A DNA stretch of 64,000 nucleotides from Oleispira sp963933055 (GCA_963933055.1 CAWVSY010000010.1:13210-77209), one strand, 5' to 3'; shown: positions 52,272-61,589, counted from the stretch's first letter. Notes: generated by a model from the sequence alone, not told the origin. Translations and numbers: made by a program.

Positions 52272-52805
52272 TCACCACTTTTGTATTTCTTTATTCATGT
52301 TCTTAAATTCAAAGTTTAAAGATTTGAGAATTAATAATTGAGCTTCATTAGGTTTCCCATCTAGCTGAATAACATCTTCAACAATTTTTATCAGAGACTG
52401 AGCTTGATCTTGAGAAAATGAATCAATAATAGCCGCTAAAATATTTTTAATGCTTTGGTGAAAATTAAAGGCATCTTTAACCATGAATGCTGCAGAGCTA
52501 AAGGCTTCTTTTGATGAGGATTCGCTTAAGTGCAGTTGTGTTTGAAAGATATTGAGAACAGCGTTTTTTTGATCGGTTGTGATTTCGCCAATCTCTTTTA
52601 ACGCACCCACAATTATAACGGTTGCAGCTTCAATAGGCTGCTTGATGTTGTGAAGAGGCTTCGTACCACGCAACTTTTCCCACTTTCGACGACGGGCCCA
52701 TGTAAAGGGGTTAAGTGAATTTAAGTCTAAACCTGAGTTCTGGAGTGAGTTGATGGCCCAAATCAGACCCGCAACGGCGGTTATAATTCCTATTATGATG
52801 TGCAT
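52272..52805 (-). CDS. Membrane-anchored TerB-like protein
   Basis: 177 residues. An N-terminal membrane segment (IIIGIITAVAGLIWAINSL) is followed by a basic patch (WARRRKWEKLRG) and a helical domain with IEAATVIIVGALKEIGEITTDQKNAVL and IKIVEDVIQLDGKPNEAQ that resembles TerB. Probably inner-membrane-bound with the domain in the cytoplasm. Function unknown. It lies in a patch with two broken genes, upstream of the frameshifted small gene on the same strand. Confidence 0.65.
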   Translation of the reverse strand: MHIIIGIITAVAGLIWAINSLQNSGLDLNSLNPFTWARRRKWEKLRGTKPLHNIKQPIEAATVIIVGALKEIGEITTDQKNAVLNIFQTQLHLSESSSKEAFSSAAFMVKDAFNFHQSIKNILAAIIDSFSQDQAQSLIKIVEDVIQLDGKPNEAQLLILKSLNFEFKNMNKEIQKW

Positions 52806-53013
52806 GTACAGTCCTTGTGGTTGGAGCTAAAAGTAATTCATGAGCGCTAATTGCGAGCATGATATTGATAGCCTTCTAAATGATCAAGTATCACAAAACT
52901 TAATGATTAATTTGTCATTTTTCCTAGGGTGACGTAATCGATTGATTTTGTTATTTCTTAAGAATAGAATGCCTCTGCTCAAAAATAGAGCAGTAGTCAA
53001 CTTTGTAAAAATA

Positions 53014-53579
53014 ATGAAAATAATAACGCAATCAGCCTTACTTTTAATTTTACCGACCGTCAATATGGCAGCGAATGCGGATGATGCTCTTTATCAGCAT
53101 AGTTTGGGTGTTAATTGGGGTATGGAACAAGCATTTTAGATACTAAGCACGTTAAAGACGAAGAGGGTGATATGTTCGTTGGCGGGTATTACTATCGATA
53201 TATGCTGCAGAAGAACTTTGGTGTGGAAGCCGGTTACAAAGACGCGGTTGATGGTATCGGTTCACTATTATCGAGCCCACTAGCAAGTGTTGAAGATGTT
53301 ACTTTTAGTGGCCCTCGATTAAGTGGATATGCGGCTTATCCGTTTGATTCTGGTTTTAGTATTTATGGCAAAGCAGGGCTTACTTATTACACGCTGGATT
53401 ACACATACAAGACAGATCAGCAAACAGAAGATTATGAAAAAAGCAGTATAGGTGGTGAAGTCGCCGCAGGTATTAGCTGGGATTATAAGCATATTGGTTT
53501 AAGCACCGAATATAACTATGCTAAAAATGATAGTTTGGAGCTAGGTACGGCTATGTTTGGCGTTAAAGTTCGGTTCTAA
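53014..53579 (+). pseudogene. Frameshifted outer-membrane beta-barrel gene
   Basis: The first frame gives a signal peptide (MKIITQSALLLILPTVNMAANA-DD) then LYQHSLGVNWG and runs into a stop at 53137-53139. The next frame (from 53115) continues YGTSILDTKHV and then FVGGYYYRYML, FGVEAGYKDAV, SGYAAYPFDSGFSIYGKAGLTYYTLDY and a terminal Phe (FGVKVRF), a typical 8-stranded OmpA-like barrel. One base lost in the GGGG run at about 53116-53119 explains the break. A sequencing error or phase switch is possible. The full protein would be about 187 residues. Confidence 0.75.
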
Positions 53580-53580
53580 G

Positions 53581-54177
53581 TTACTTTGGCCGATTCTGAG
53601 CCATGCTGCCAAGAAGGATCATGCGTAGCTGAGTAATTAAACGCTGCTGGATTTGAACTAATTCATCAGCGTTTTTATCAATGGCTTCGATACTCGCCAC
53701 CAATACCTGATTTACCATCACTTCTGCTGCTAAGGGGATATTCGCAAGACGAGTATCACTACTGAGATCTTCATTCAGCTCATCAATAAAAAATTGTTTC
53801 TCTTTCTGTAATGCTTCACGAAAAATTAAAGGCCCACCGGTTAAGCCGCTAGTAAGCAGTCTAAATAGCTGAGGATTTTTTTGGCTGAATTCGAGCTGGG
53901 TAATAACAGACGATTCGATAACGCTGCCATTATCTTTTATTCGTTGGCGAGCCTTACGCATCAGTTGGCGCAAAGTGAGAGCGACTTTGTCGACTAAAAC
54001 CAATCCTAGCGCTTCCATATCTTTAAAGTGTCTATAGAAAGTAGCGGGTGCAATATCCGCTTCGCGGGTGACTTCGCGCAAGCTAAGCGCTGGGTAGCCT
54101 TTTTCTTCACTTAATTTTAATGCAGCCTGGATGATTGCTTGGCGCGTTTTCTCTTTTTGCTCTGACCGAATGCTCAT
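53581..54177 (-). CDS. fabR: TetR family regulator FabR
   Basis: 198 residues. The DNA-binding domain (QKEKTRQAIIQAALKLSEE, LSLREVTREADIAPATFYRHFKDMEALGL) and the following LRQLMRKARQRIKDNGSVIESSV region match FabR along the chain. FabR senses the ratio of unsaturated to saturated acyl chains and represses fabA/fabB-type genes. No fatty acid desaturase or fab gene is adjacent, so it acts in trans. It is divergent from nirB with a 368 bp spacer. Confidence 0.87.
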   Translation of the reverse strand: MSIRSEQKEKTRQAIIQAALKLSEEKGYPALSLREVTREADIAPATFYRHFKDMEALGLVLVDKVALTLRQLMRKARQRIKDNGSVIESSVITQLEFSQKNPQLFRLLTSGLTGGPLIFREALQKEKQFFIDELNEDLSSDTRLANIPLAAEVMVNQVLVASIEAIDKNADELVQIQQRLITQLRMILLGSMAQNRPK

Positions 54178-54425
54178 TTTTTGTGCTAATTAGTTAATCA
54201 AAATTTTAAAGCGATACTATAACAGGCATTAAAGCCCTCTGTGGAAAAAAATAGTGCAAGCTAATAGATAATATTAATAATTACTAAATTTTGCCCTCGG
54301 CTAGTGCGTGAGGGTAGGTTGTTCGCTCTGCAATGAAGCAAGTATTTTTAGTGGTGTGTGGTTTGGGTGCATTGAAAGAGTTAAAAAGAGGCGCAAAGCG
54401 GTGAAAGTTAAGGGTTTTTGGTAGT

Positions 54426-54441
54426 TGGCATTATGGTTGCA
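54426..54441 (+). promoter_or_regulatory. Sigma-54 (-24/-12) promoter of nirBD
   Basis: TTGGCATTATGGTTGCA (54425-54441) has GG at -24 and GC at -12 separated by exactly 10 bases and matches the TGGCAC-N5-TTGCA consensus closely. The start of transcription would be near 54452, giving a leader of about 90 bases. NtrC activation under nitrogen limitation is the expected control. Confidence 0.75.
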
Positions 54442-54495
54442 AAGACTAGGTAAAATACGCCACCTCATGTACATAGCGCCTTTAGTTTAAGGGGT

Positions 54496-54538
54496 ATCAG
54501 AGAGTAGGCGGTTATTAAAATAACCTAGGATCAGAGAG
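54496..54538 (+). promoter_or_regulatory. nirB leader hairpin with duplicated ribosome-site word
   Basis: ATCAGAGAG occurs at 54496-54504 and 54530-54538, the second serving as ribosome binding site for nirB (54546). Between them GGTTATT (54510-54516) pairs with AATAACC (54519-54525). It could modulate translation; the loop lacks the A1/G4 signature of ANTAR-type (NasR/NasT) leaders. Confidence 0.45.
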
Positions 54539-54545
54539 ATCGACT

Positions 54546-57101
54546 ATGAATAAGACCCGTATAATTGTTGTTGGTAATGGCATGGTAGGCCATAACTTTA
54601 TTGATACTGTCGCCAATTTCGAAGCCGCTGATCAATACGAGGTTATTACTTTTTCTGAAGAACCTCGATTAGCTTATGATCGCGTTCAGCTAAGCAAATA
54701 TTTTTCAGGTTCCACTGCAGCAGATCTTGCATTAACCACAGAGGGTTATTATCAAGAAAAAGGCATCAACTACGTTCTAAACGATAAAGTGGTTGAGATT
54801 AATCGCGCAGAAAAATTCGTAGTCACGGCCAATGGTCGCAAAGAAGCTTATGACAAGCTTATTCTGGCGACAGGCTCTTATCCTTTTGTGCCACCGATTC
54901 CGGGTAAAGATCAAGACCACTGTTTGGTTTACCGCACTATTGAAGATTTAGAGGCCATTTCTGCTTCAGCTTCCACCAGCAAGGTGGGAGTGGTTGTCGG
55001 GGGTGGTTTGTTAGGCTTGGAAGCTGCGAATGCGGTTAAACAGGCGGGTGTTAAAACTCACGTTGTTGAATTTGCTCCTCGCTTGATGGCTGTGCAGTTA
55101 GATGAAGGCGGTGGTGAGTTATTACGCACAAAGATTGAAGAGCTGGGCGTAGAAGTTCATACCGGTAAAAATACGACTGAGATTGTTGCAGGTGAAGCCT
55201 GTCGCTACCGCATGAATTTCGCTGATGGTACTTTTCTTGAAACTGATATGATTTTGTTTTCGGCGGGTATTCGTCCTCAGGATGAACTAGCGCGTCAATT
55301 TGATTTAACCATTGGCGAACGCGGTGGTATTCAAGTTAATAATTATTGCCAAACGTCAGACAACGATATTTATGCCATTGGTGAATGTGCACTTTGGGGC
55401 GGCATGATTTTTGGGTTGGTTGCTCCGGGCTACAATATGGCGAAAGTGGCTTTTGATCATATTAAGATGGCTTCTGGTTCTGGCGAAGGGTTGCAATTTA
55501 AAGGTGCTGATATGAGCACCAAGCTAAAATTGTTAGGGGTCGATGTGGCGTCTATTGGTGATGCGCATGGCAGAACGCCAGGCTGTTTAAGCTATGTTTA
55601 TCAAGATGATATTAATCAAGTTTATAAACGCTTAATTGTTTCTGCAGATGGTAAGAAATTATTGGGTGCCGTTTTGGTGGGCGAAGCGGATGCTTATAGT
55701 AACTTGCTGCAAGTTAAGCTGAATAATATGGACCTTCCAGAAAATCCAGAAGGATTAATTCTTCCAAATATAGAGGGTGCTGCGAGCGCGGGTTTAGGTG
55801 TTGATGCGCTTCCTGAAACAGCCACTATCTGTTCGTGTTTTGATGTCTCTAAAGGTGAAATTTCGGCAGCGGTTCAAGGCGGCTGCTGCACCATGGGCGA
55901 TATCAAAGAGGCGACCAAGGCCAGCACAGGTTGTGGTGGTTGTGCCGCGTTAACCAAGCAGGTTATGGACGCTGAATTGTTATTGCTGGGTGTTGAGGTT
56001 AATAATGATCTTTGTGAACACTTTGCTTATACCCGTGCTGAACTTGCTGACATCGTTCGAATTAAAGGTATTAGAACATTCCAAGAACTTTTATCGAGCC
56101 ATGGTAAAGGTCACGGTTGTGAAATTTGTAAGCCAACCGCTGCCAACATTTTAGCGTCTTTCAATAATGAATATATTTTGAAAGACGAACACATGGGTTT
56201 GCAAGATACGAACGATATTTATCTGGGCAATATGCAAAAAGATGGAACCTATTCCATTGTTCCTCGCATTGCGGCAGGTGAGATTACTCCCGACAAATTA
56301 ATTGTTTTAGGCCAAGTGGCTAAAGACTTCGATTTATATACCAAAATTACTGGCGGTCAGCGTATCGATTTATTCGGTGCTCAGTTACATGAGTTGCCGG
56401 TTATTTGGAAAATTTTAGTCGATGCTGGATTCGAAACAGGTCATGCCTACGGTAAGTCGTTGCGTACGGTAAAATCGTGTGTGGGCAGTACTTGGTGTCG
56501 CTATGGTGTTCTCGATTCTGTATCGATGGCACTGGCTCTAGAAGATCGTTACAAGGGTCTTCGCTCTCCGCATAAAATTAAATTTGGAGTGTCAGGATGT
56601 ACTCGTGAATGCGCTGAAGCCCAGAGTAAAGACATTGGCGTAATCGCAACTGAAGGCGGTTGGAATCTTTATGTGTGTGGTAATGGCGGTATGCGACCTC
56701 GTCACGCGGATTTATTCGCAACTGATTTAGATGATGAAACATTAATGCGTTATATCGATCGCGTATTGATGTTCTATGTTCGTACCGCCGATCGTTTACA
56801 GCGTACGTCGGTTTGGATGGAAAACTTAGAGGGCGGCTTGGATTATCTTCGTGAAGTTGTCATGAACGATAAGTTAAATATTGGTGCTGATTTAGATAAT
56901 GAAATGACAAAAGTTGTTGGAACGTATCAGTGCGAATGGAAAACGACGATTGAAAGCCCTGAGAAATTAAAACGCTTCCAACACTTTATTAATAGTGATG
57001 AGCAAGATAAATCATTAGCTTTCGTGCGCGAACGTGGACAGCGCCGTCCTGCAACAGAAGCAGAACGTATTCAATTGGTTTCTTTAGAAACTGTTAAATA
57101 A
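54546..57101 (+). CDS. nirB: Assimilatory nitrite reductase [NAD(P)H], large subunit
   Basis: 851 residues, full length. FAD/NADH domains come first (GNGMVGH near residue 9, VVVGGGLLGLEAANAV near 150). A BFD-like [2Fe-2S] site follows: Cys429/Cys431 and Cys463/Cys466. The siroheme/[4Fe-4S] domain has Cys645, Cys651 (CVGSTWC), Cys685 and Cys689 (GCTREC). It reduces nitrite to ammonia in the cytoplasm with six electrons. It is preceded by a sigma-54-type promoter and followed 32 bp later by nirD. The siroheme synthase gene cysG is not in the window. Confidence 0.97.
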   Translation: MNKTRIIVVGNGMVGHNFIDTVANFEAADQYEVITFSEEPRLAYDRVQLSKYFSGSTAADLALTTEGYYQEKGINYVLNDKVVEINRAEKFVVTANGRKEAYDKLILATGSYPFVPPIPGKDQDHCLVYRTIEDLEAISASASTSKVGVVVGGGLLGLEAANAVKQAGVKTHVVEFAPRLMAVQLDEGGGELLRTKIEELGVEVHTGKNTTEIVAGEACRYRMNFADGTFLETDMILFSAGIRPQDELARQFDLTIGERGGIQVNNYCQTSDNDIYAIGECALWGGMIFGLVAPGYNMAKVAFDHIKMASGSGEGLQFKGADMSTKLKLLGVDVASIGDAHGRTPGCLSYVYQDDINQVYKRLIVSADGKKLLGAVLVGEADAYSNLLQVKLNNMDLPENPEGLILPNIEGAASAGLGVDALPETATICSCFDVSKGEISAAVQGGCCTMGDIKEATKASTGCGGCAALTKQVMDAELLLLGVEVNNDLCEHFAYTRAELADIVRIKGIRTFQELLSSHGKGHGCEICKPTAANILASFNNEYILKDEHMGLQDTNDIYLGNMQKDGTYSIVPRIAAGEITPDKLIVLGQVAKDFDLYTKITGGQRIDLFGAQLHELPVIWKILVDAGFETGHAYGKSLRTVKSCVGSTWCRYGVLDSVSMALALEDRYKGLRSPHKIKFGVSGCTRECAEAQSKDIGVIATEGGWNLYVCGNGGMRPRHADLFATDLDDETLMRYIDRVLMFYVRTADRLQRTSVWMENLEGGLDYLREVVMNDKLNIGADLDNEMTKVVGTYQCEWKTTIESPEKLKRFQHFINSDEQDKSLAFVRERGQRRPATEAERIQLVSLETVK

Positions 57102-57133
57102 CGTTTATACCAGACAAGGAGTAGGAGAATATT

Positions 57134-57481
57134 ATGACAACAAATACTATAAATGCAGAGCAGTGGATGACTGTTTGCAATGAATCTGATTTGACCGCTG
57201 ATACGGGTTTGTGTGCATTGCATAACGGTGAGCAGGTCGCGATTTTTAAACCTGCATTAGCCAAAGAATTATTTGCGCTTTCAAATTTTGATCCTTTTGG
57301 AAAGGCGAATGTCATGTCTCGAGGCATTCTAGGCTCGGTTGGAGAGCATCTGGTGGTTGCATCACCACTGTATAAACAGCACTTTGATTTAAAAACGGGT
57401 GAATGTTTAGAAGATGATTCTGCATCATTAAAAACTTATCCGGTTCGTATTCACGCTGGGCAAGTGCAACTTTTAGCCTAA
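57134..57481 (+). CDS. nirD: Nitrite reductase small subunit
   Basis: 115 residues of the NirD family, a Rieske-like beta fold in which the iron-sulfur ligands are lost. WMTVCNESDL at the start, LSNFDPFGKANVMSRGILG, and PLYKQHFDLKTGECLED near the end are typical. It pairs with NirB in nitrite reduction. GGAG lies ahead of the ATG, and the spacing in the nirB-nirD-transporter run suggests a single transcript. Confidence 0.94.
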   Translation: MTTNTINAEQWMTVCNESDLTADTGLCALHNGEQVAIFKPALAKELFALSNFDPFGKANVMSRGILGSVGEHLVVASPLYKQHFDLKTGECLEDDSASLKTYPVRIHAGQVQLLA

Positions 57482-57547
57482 TAAAAGTTTTGCGCCTGCT
57501 GTTTTATTGCGGGCGCAAAAATGGATTCATTGTTTAGAGAAATATTT

Positions 57548-59014
57548 ATGTCGGCTCAAAAGTTCAATATATTCAACTTTACAGGCAAGATGAAAACCTT
57601 GCATATGAGTTGGATTGCCTTTTTTATTACTTTCTTTGTATGGTTTAACCATGCCCCTTTATTGATGGCTATTGCGAATAGCTTAGGCCTCGATTCATCA
57701 CAAATTAAAACGTTATTGATTTTAAATGTCGCATTAACGATTCCTGCTCGGGTCATTATTGGCATGCTCACCGACCGCTTTGGTCCGAGGATTGTTTATT
57801 CGGCGTTGCTGATTATTTGTTCGATACCATGCTTTATGTTTGCCTTAGCCGATACGTTTGCTCAGGCTGCGATTGCTCGATTTATGCTTGGCTTTATCGG
57901 CGCTGGTTTTGTTATTGGTATTCGTTTAGTCAGTGAATGGTTTCCTGCAAAAGAGTTAGGAACCGCTGAAGGTATTTATGGTGGTTGGGGGAATTTTGGT
58001 TCGGCGGCCGCCGCGTTTACGCTTCCTGTTATTGCTCTAGCATTTGGCGGTGATGATGGCTGGCGATATGCCGTTGGCATTACCGGTATTGTCAGTTTTC
58101 TATTTGGTTTTATTTTTTATATGAATGTAAGAGATACGCCAAAAGGTTCTACTTATTTCAAACCTAAAAATGTGGGTGCTATTGAAGTAACAAGTCAGGG
58201 GGATTTCTTTTTATTAATTATTATGAAGCTTCCTATGTACGCCGCGCTTGCTTTGTTGAACTGGAAGCTATCGCCGGCCGGCGTTGAAATGTACAGCCAA
58301 TTAATGACGAATATGGCGCATGTGGGGTTGATTTTATTATTTTTGTACGAGGTTAAGCATGTTTGGGTCGTGAATAAAAATATCTTTAAAGAACCCGTGC
58401 CTGAATTGCATCGCTATAAATTTAAACAAGTTGCCGTTTTGAATGTGCTTTATTTTGCGACATTTGGATCGGAGTTAGCCGTTGTTTCTATGTTGCCATT
58501 GTTCTTTGCTGAAACGTTTGAGCTGAGTCCGATTTATGCCGGCATGGTGGCTTCGGCTTATGCCTTTATGAACTTAATGTCTCGCCCTGGTGGCGGCTGG
58601 ATATCAGATAAGTTTGGCCGCAAGCCGACCTTGCTCATTCTAACGGCGGGCTTGGCGATTGGGTATTTTGCAATGTCGATGGTCGATAGTGCTTGGCCTC
58701 TTTGGTTGGCGGTCGTTACGGTAATGGCTTGTTCTTTCTTTGTGCAAGCAGGTGAGGGTGCTGTGTTTGCAGTCGTACCGTTAATTAAGCGTCGTTTGAC
58801 GGGTCAGATTGCCGGTATGACGGGTGCCTATGGAAATGTCGGTGCTGTGACTTACCTAACGGTATTATCGTTTGTTGATTATTCCGTATTTTTTAGCGTT
58901 ATCGCAGTAACGGCGATTGTTGGCTTTTTGGTATTGTTAATGATGGATGAGCCTGGTGGTCAGATTGCGGAAGTGATGGAAGATGGTTCTGTGCAGATGA
59001 TTGATGTCACGTAA
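57548..59014 (+). CDS. NarK/NNP-type nitrate/nitrite transporter
   Basis: 488 residues, twelve membrane segments, major facilitator superfamily. The nitrate/nitrite signature GGWGNFGSAAAAFTLP is near residue 145; the loop motif DRFGPR near 75 and SDKFGRKP near 350 are standard. It imports nitrate or nitrite for NirBD. The start at 57548 (GAGAAA upstream) is chosen over an ATG at 57521. Whether the substrate is nitrate or nitrite is not settled: no nasA/narB-type nitrate reductase gene is next to it. Confidence 0.9.
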   Translation: MSAQKFNIFNFTGKMKTLHMSWIAFFITFFVWFNHAPLLMAIANSLGLDSSQIKTLLILNVALTIPARVIIGMLTDRFGPRIVYSALLIICSIPCFMFALADTFAQAAIARFMLGFIGAGFVIGIRLVSEWFPAKELGTAEGIYGGWGNFGSAAAAFTLPVIALAFGGDDGWRYAVGITGIVSFLFGFIFYMNVRDTPKGSTYFKPKNVGAIEVTSQGDFFLLIIMKLPMYAALALLNWKLSPAGVEMYSQLMTNMAHVGLILLFLYEVKHVWVVNKNIFKEPVPELHRYKFKQVAVLNVLYFATFGSELAVVSMLPLFFAETFELSPIYAGMVASAYAFMNLMSRPGGGWISDKFGRKPTLLILTAGLAIGYFAMSMVDSAWPLWLAVVTVMACSFFVQAGEGAVFAVVPLIKRRLTGQIAGMTGAYGNVGAVTYLTVLSFVDYSVFFSVIAVTAIVGFLVLLMMDEPGGQIAEVMEDGSVQMIDVT

Positions 59015-59113
59015 ATGGCAATACGCTCACAGTGAATTGTGGGCGTTTTTTGCACTTGCATACATTCCAAATGAGTTATATTGTGTGGGGACATACTTAT
59101 TTGGAATGAGAAA

Positions 59114-59443
59114 ATGAAAAAAATACTAACCTTAATGTTTATTTTCATGGCCTTCAGTATTCAGGCTGATCCTGTTTATTGGATTGATGTTCGCACCGCA
59201 GGGGAATACAACACAGGCCATATTGAAGGCTCTATCAATATTCCTCATGGTGAAATAGCTGAAAAAATAACGGCGGTGACCGAAGATAAAGATGCAGAAA
59301 TTCACCTTTATTGCCGTAGTGGTAATCGCTCAGGAAAAGCGCTGTATACGTTGCAGCAGTTGGGTTATACCAAGGCCATTAATGAAGGTGCTTATGGTGA
59401 TGTAAAAGAAAGGCTCGAAGCAAAAACGGATATGCCTGACTGA
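59114..59443 (+). CDS. Periplasmic rhodanese-like protein (PspE type)
   Basis: 109 residues. A signal peptide (ILTLMFIFMAFSIQA-DP) precedes a single rhodanese domain: WIDVRTAGEYNTGHIEGSINIPHGEI and the active-site loop YCRSGNRSG with the catalytic Cys. It transfers sulfane sulfur in the periplasm; the physiological acceptor is unknown. The ATG at 59114 fits the signal peptide. It lies about 100 bp after the transporter gene and ends at a strong terminator. Confidence 0.88.
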   Translation: MKKILTLMFIFMAFSIQADPVYWIDVRTAGEYNTGHIEGSINIPHGEIAEKITAVTEDKDAEIHLYCRSGNRSGKALYTLQQLGYTKAINEGAYGDVKERLEAKTDMPD

Positions 59444-59452
59444 TTCTAGAAT

Positions 59453-59481
59453 AAAAAAGACCGCTCGAAGCGGTCTTTTTT
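59453..59481. terminator. Bidirectional Rho-independent terminator
   Basis: AAAAAGACCGCT (59454-59465) pairs with AGCGGTCTTTTT (59469-59480) around a 3-base loop, with A and T tracts on both sides, so it can serve both the rhodanese gene and the convergent uspE gene. Confidence 0.92.
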
Positions 59482-59513
59482 ATACGTGTGCTTTATAAAT
59501 CAGTGAAGTGCTC

Positions 59514-60434
59514 TTAAGGTTTTACACCATCAAGAGGCTTAATCACTAGAACATCACACGCCACGCGATCAACAATGCGTTCTGCTGTATTACCGAGCAA
59601 TACCCCCGATAACCCTTCGCGTGCAACGGTACCAATAACAATTAAGTCCGCTTCAATCTCTTTTGCCATCACTTCGACAACATCATCTGGATCACCTTCT
59701 GTAATGTGAATGTGGTCATCATTGATGTTGTATTTCTTAGCGTAGCGCTCACACTCATCTTTATGCTGTTCAGTAATGTATTTCTGAATATCATCAGGTG
59801 CGGTAACTTCTGGCACCATCGCAAATGCTAAAGCGACCATTGGATACGAATTAACAAGATGCAAGTCGGTAGAGAAATGATCCGATAAATGCTCAGCAAA
59901 ATCTAAAATATTTTCGTTAATTAGACGATGGCCTTCATCATGAGACGTCGCATCAATAGATGCTAGAATACGATTATTAGCCCAAGGTTTAGACGATTTC
60001 ACAAGTAATACCGGTGCAGGGCAGTGGCGTAATAGGTTCCAATCGCTATGAGTGAAAACGCGATCAATAATCCCTTTATGGGCTTTAGTGCCTTTAATTA
60101 CCAAATCGAAATCTTTGGTATTAAGCGATTCCATGACTGCATTGTGTAAATTCTTTTGCCAATGCACTTCAGTAGAAATTTCAATGCCTTGTTTTTGCGC
60201 TTCATCAACAAAACCGTCAAGCCAAAGCTGGCAGTTATTCATTAATGCATCTTTGATTTTGTTTTTTGTTTCAATTTCTAGAGAAGAGCTGTCTTCACAA
60301 TAAGCTTCGTAGCAGCTGCCTAAAATAGTAATGCTGGCATTAACGGAGCTGGCGAGTGCTAGGGCACGATCAAAAGCATGTTGCTCTGGGTGTTCGTTAT
60401 CTAAAACGACAAGAATATGGTTGATGTCTAGCAT
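59514..60434 (-). CDS. uspE: Universal stress protein UspE-like (tandem Usp)
   Basis: 306 residues with two UspA domains, as in UspE (316). The first begins INHILVVLDNEHPEQHAFDRAL; the second ends with the ATP-binding G-x2-G-x9-G-S/T type motif in VAREGLSGVLLGNTAERIVDRVACDVLVIKP. Such proteins respond to starvation and oxidative stress in the cytoplasm. An AGGAGC site precedes the ATG. Transcribed alone and ended by the shared terminator. Confidence 0.9.
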   Translation of the reverse strand: MLDINHILVVLDNEHPEQHAFDRALALASSVNASITILGSCYEAYCEDSSSLEIETKNKIKDALMNNCQLWLDGFVDEAQKQGIEISTEVHWQKNLHNAVMESLNTKDFDLVIKGTKAHKGIIDRVFTHSDWNLLRHCPAPVLLVKSSKPWANNRILASIDATSHDEGHRLINENILDFAEHLSDHFSTDLHLVNSYPMVALAFAMVPEVTAPDDIQKYITEQHKDECERYAKKYNINDDHIHITEGDPDDVVEVMAKEIEADLIVIGTVAREGLSGVLLGNTAERIVDRVACDVLVIKPLDGVKP

Positions 60435-60530
60435 GGAAAGCTCCTTTTAAAGTATTGGTTGTAAATCTACAGCCTAATAATAAATATTTTACATTATAGG
60501 GTGAAAACGTCGTTGCCCTACATCAATAGT

Positions 60531-61418
60531 TTAAGCCTTTATCAGCGCGATGAAAGCTTTTGCTGCATTTGAGAGCGTGCGGCCCTGCAAATAAAGGAAT
60601 CCTAATGGGCGCGTCAGAGTGGTATTTTCGACTTGTAATGTTGCTAGCCCCATTTCATCTGCGTTATCGAGCATCGATTCGGGCAGCAAACTCCAGCCTA
60701 AGCCGACAGAAACCAGCATTTTAATTGTTTCTAAATAATTTGTTGGCATAGGGTTGGTGAGCGTTAAATTTTGCTGTTTGAATTTTTCCTGTAGCAGTTT
60801 GAAAGTGAAGGTATTATCTTCGGGTAAAATGGCAGAGTAGGCACTCAGGTCTTTCAGTTTAACCTGGGTGAGCTGGTTAAGTGGGTGATCCTTTGCACAG
60901 GTAAAAACCATTTTATCTTGCCAAAGTACCTCGTTGACCATGCCTTCTGGCAGATTGTCTGTATTAGACGTATCAAGGGTAGTGAGAGCCAGTTCTACTT
61001 GGCGTTGGGCGATGGCCTGATAAGCAGATTCGGACCCCATAAAGCTTAAGTTCAATTCAGCTAAAGGAAATTGGCTCACAAACGATTTTAAATAAGGCGG
61101 CAGTCGGTGTAGGCCAATGTGATGACTCGTGCCTAATTTTAAGCTGCCTTCGACTTGATCGTTCATATTGCGCATCGACAATTGAGTATCGCTAACAAGC
61201 TGTACGATTTCTTTTGCTTTGGGGAATAGCGAGTGCCCGGTATCCGTTAAGCTTAAACTGCGGTTATGGCGATCAAAAAGTGGGCTGTTTAATTGCTCTT
61301 CTAAGCCTTTAATTCTTTTGCTGATGGCCGGTTGAGTTAAGTGCAACTGTTCTGCGGCAAGAGAGAATGACTGATGCTCCGCAACCGCAATGAAGGCATG
61401 AAGGGCTTGAATGTCCAT
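60531..61418 (-). CDS. LysR family transcriptional regulator
   Basis: 295 residues. The helix-turn-helix is LHAFIAVAEHQSFSLAAEQLHLTQPAISKRIKGLEEQL; a ligand-binding domain of the LysR type follows (LKLGTSHHIGLHRLPPYL). It is divergent from leuC across 171 bp, the arrangement seen in Pseudomonas, where the regulator next to leuC is often assumed to act on leucine genes. That target is inferred. An inverted ATTCCAAAT / ATGAATTGGA arrangement in the spacer could be its binding site. Confidence 0.87.
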   Translation of the reverse strand: MDIQALHAFIAVAEHQSFSLAAEQLHLTQPAISKRIKGLEEQLNSPLFDRHNRSLSLTDTGHSLFPKAKEIVQLVSDTQLSMRNMNDQVEGSLKLGTSHHIGLHRLPPYLKSFVSQFPLAELNLSFMGSESAYQAIAQRQVELALTTLDTSNTDNLPEGMVNEVLWQDKMVFTCAKDHPLNQLTQVKLKDLSAYSAILPEDNTFTFKLLQEKFKQQNLTLTNPMPTNYLETIKMLVSVGLGWSLLPESMLDNADEMGLATLQVENTTLTRPLGFLYLQGRTLSNAAKAFIALIKA

Positions 61419-61518
61419 AAAAGCGACTCTAATTTATTACGTATTCCAAATAGTAATATACTTTATGAAAAATATGAATTGGAGTTATTTGTAAATATTT
61501 CGTATGATGAAATCATCA

Positions 61519-61545
61519 AAGAAGCACAGAGATGCTTCTTGTTTT
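61519..61545 (+). terminator. Terminator-like hairpin in the leuC leader
   Basis: AAGAAGCA (61519-61526) pairs with TGCTTCTT (61533-61540) around a 6-base loop and GTTTT follows, 45 bp before the leuC ATG. It could attenuate leuCD. A nearby 18-codon frame (61504-61557) has no Leu codons, so it is not a classical leucine leader peptide. Confidence 0.5.
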
Positions 61546-61589
61546 AGAAATTATTGTTGAAATTAATCATACAGCTATGAGAGAGCGCT

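Larger units (their letters stand above)
54178..54545. other. Regulatory spacer between fabR and nirB
   Basis: 368 bp. It holds a sigma-54-type promoter (54426-54441), a GGTGCA half-site near 54370 that could be part of an NtrC enhancer site, and a leader of about 90 bases with a hairpin and a duplicated ATCAGAGAG word. No gene is seen. Confidence 0.6.

Noticed and set aside
48891..52805. Tellurite or phage resistance (ter) cluster
   Set aside because: Two TerB-like proteins are present, but none of terC, terD, terE, terZ or the associated metabolic genes are. TerB folds alone are common in housekeeping proteins.
54496..54538. ANTAR-type (NasR/NasT) antiterminator leader for nirB
   Set aside because: Only one hairpin is seen and its loop lacks the A at position 1 and G at position 4; no terminator follows it. 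The sigma-54 promoter explains nitrogen control better.
61504..61557. Leucine leader peptide with attenuator ahead of leuC
   Set aside because: The 18-codon frame beside the terminator-like hairpin contains no Leu codons, so classical attenuation is not supported. The hairpin itself is kept as a feature.
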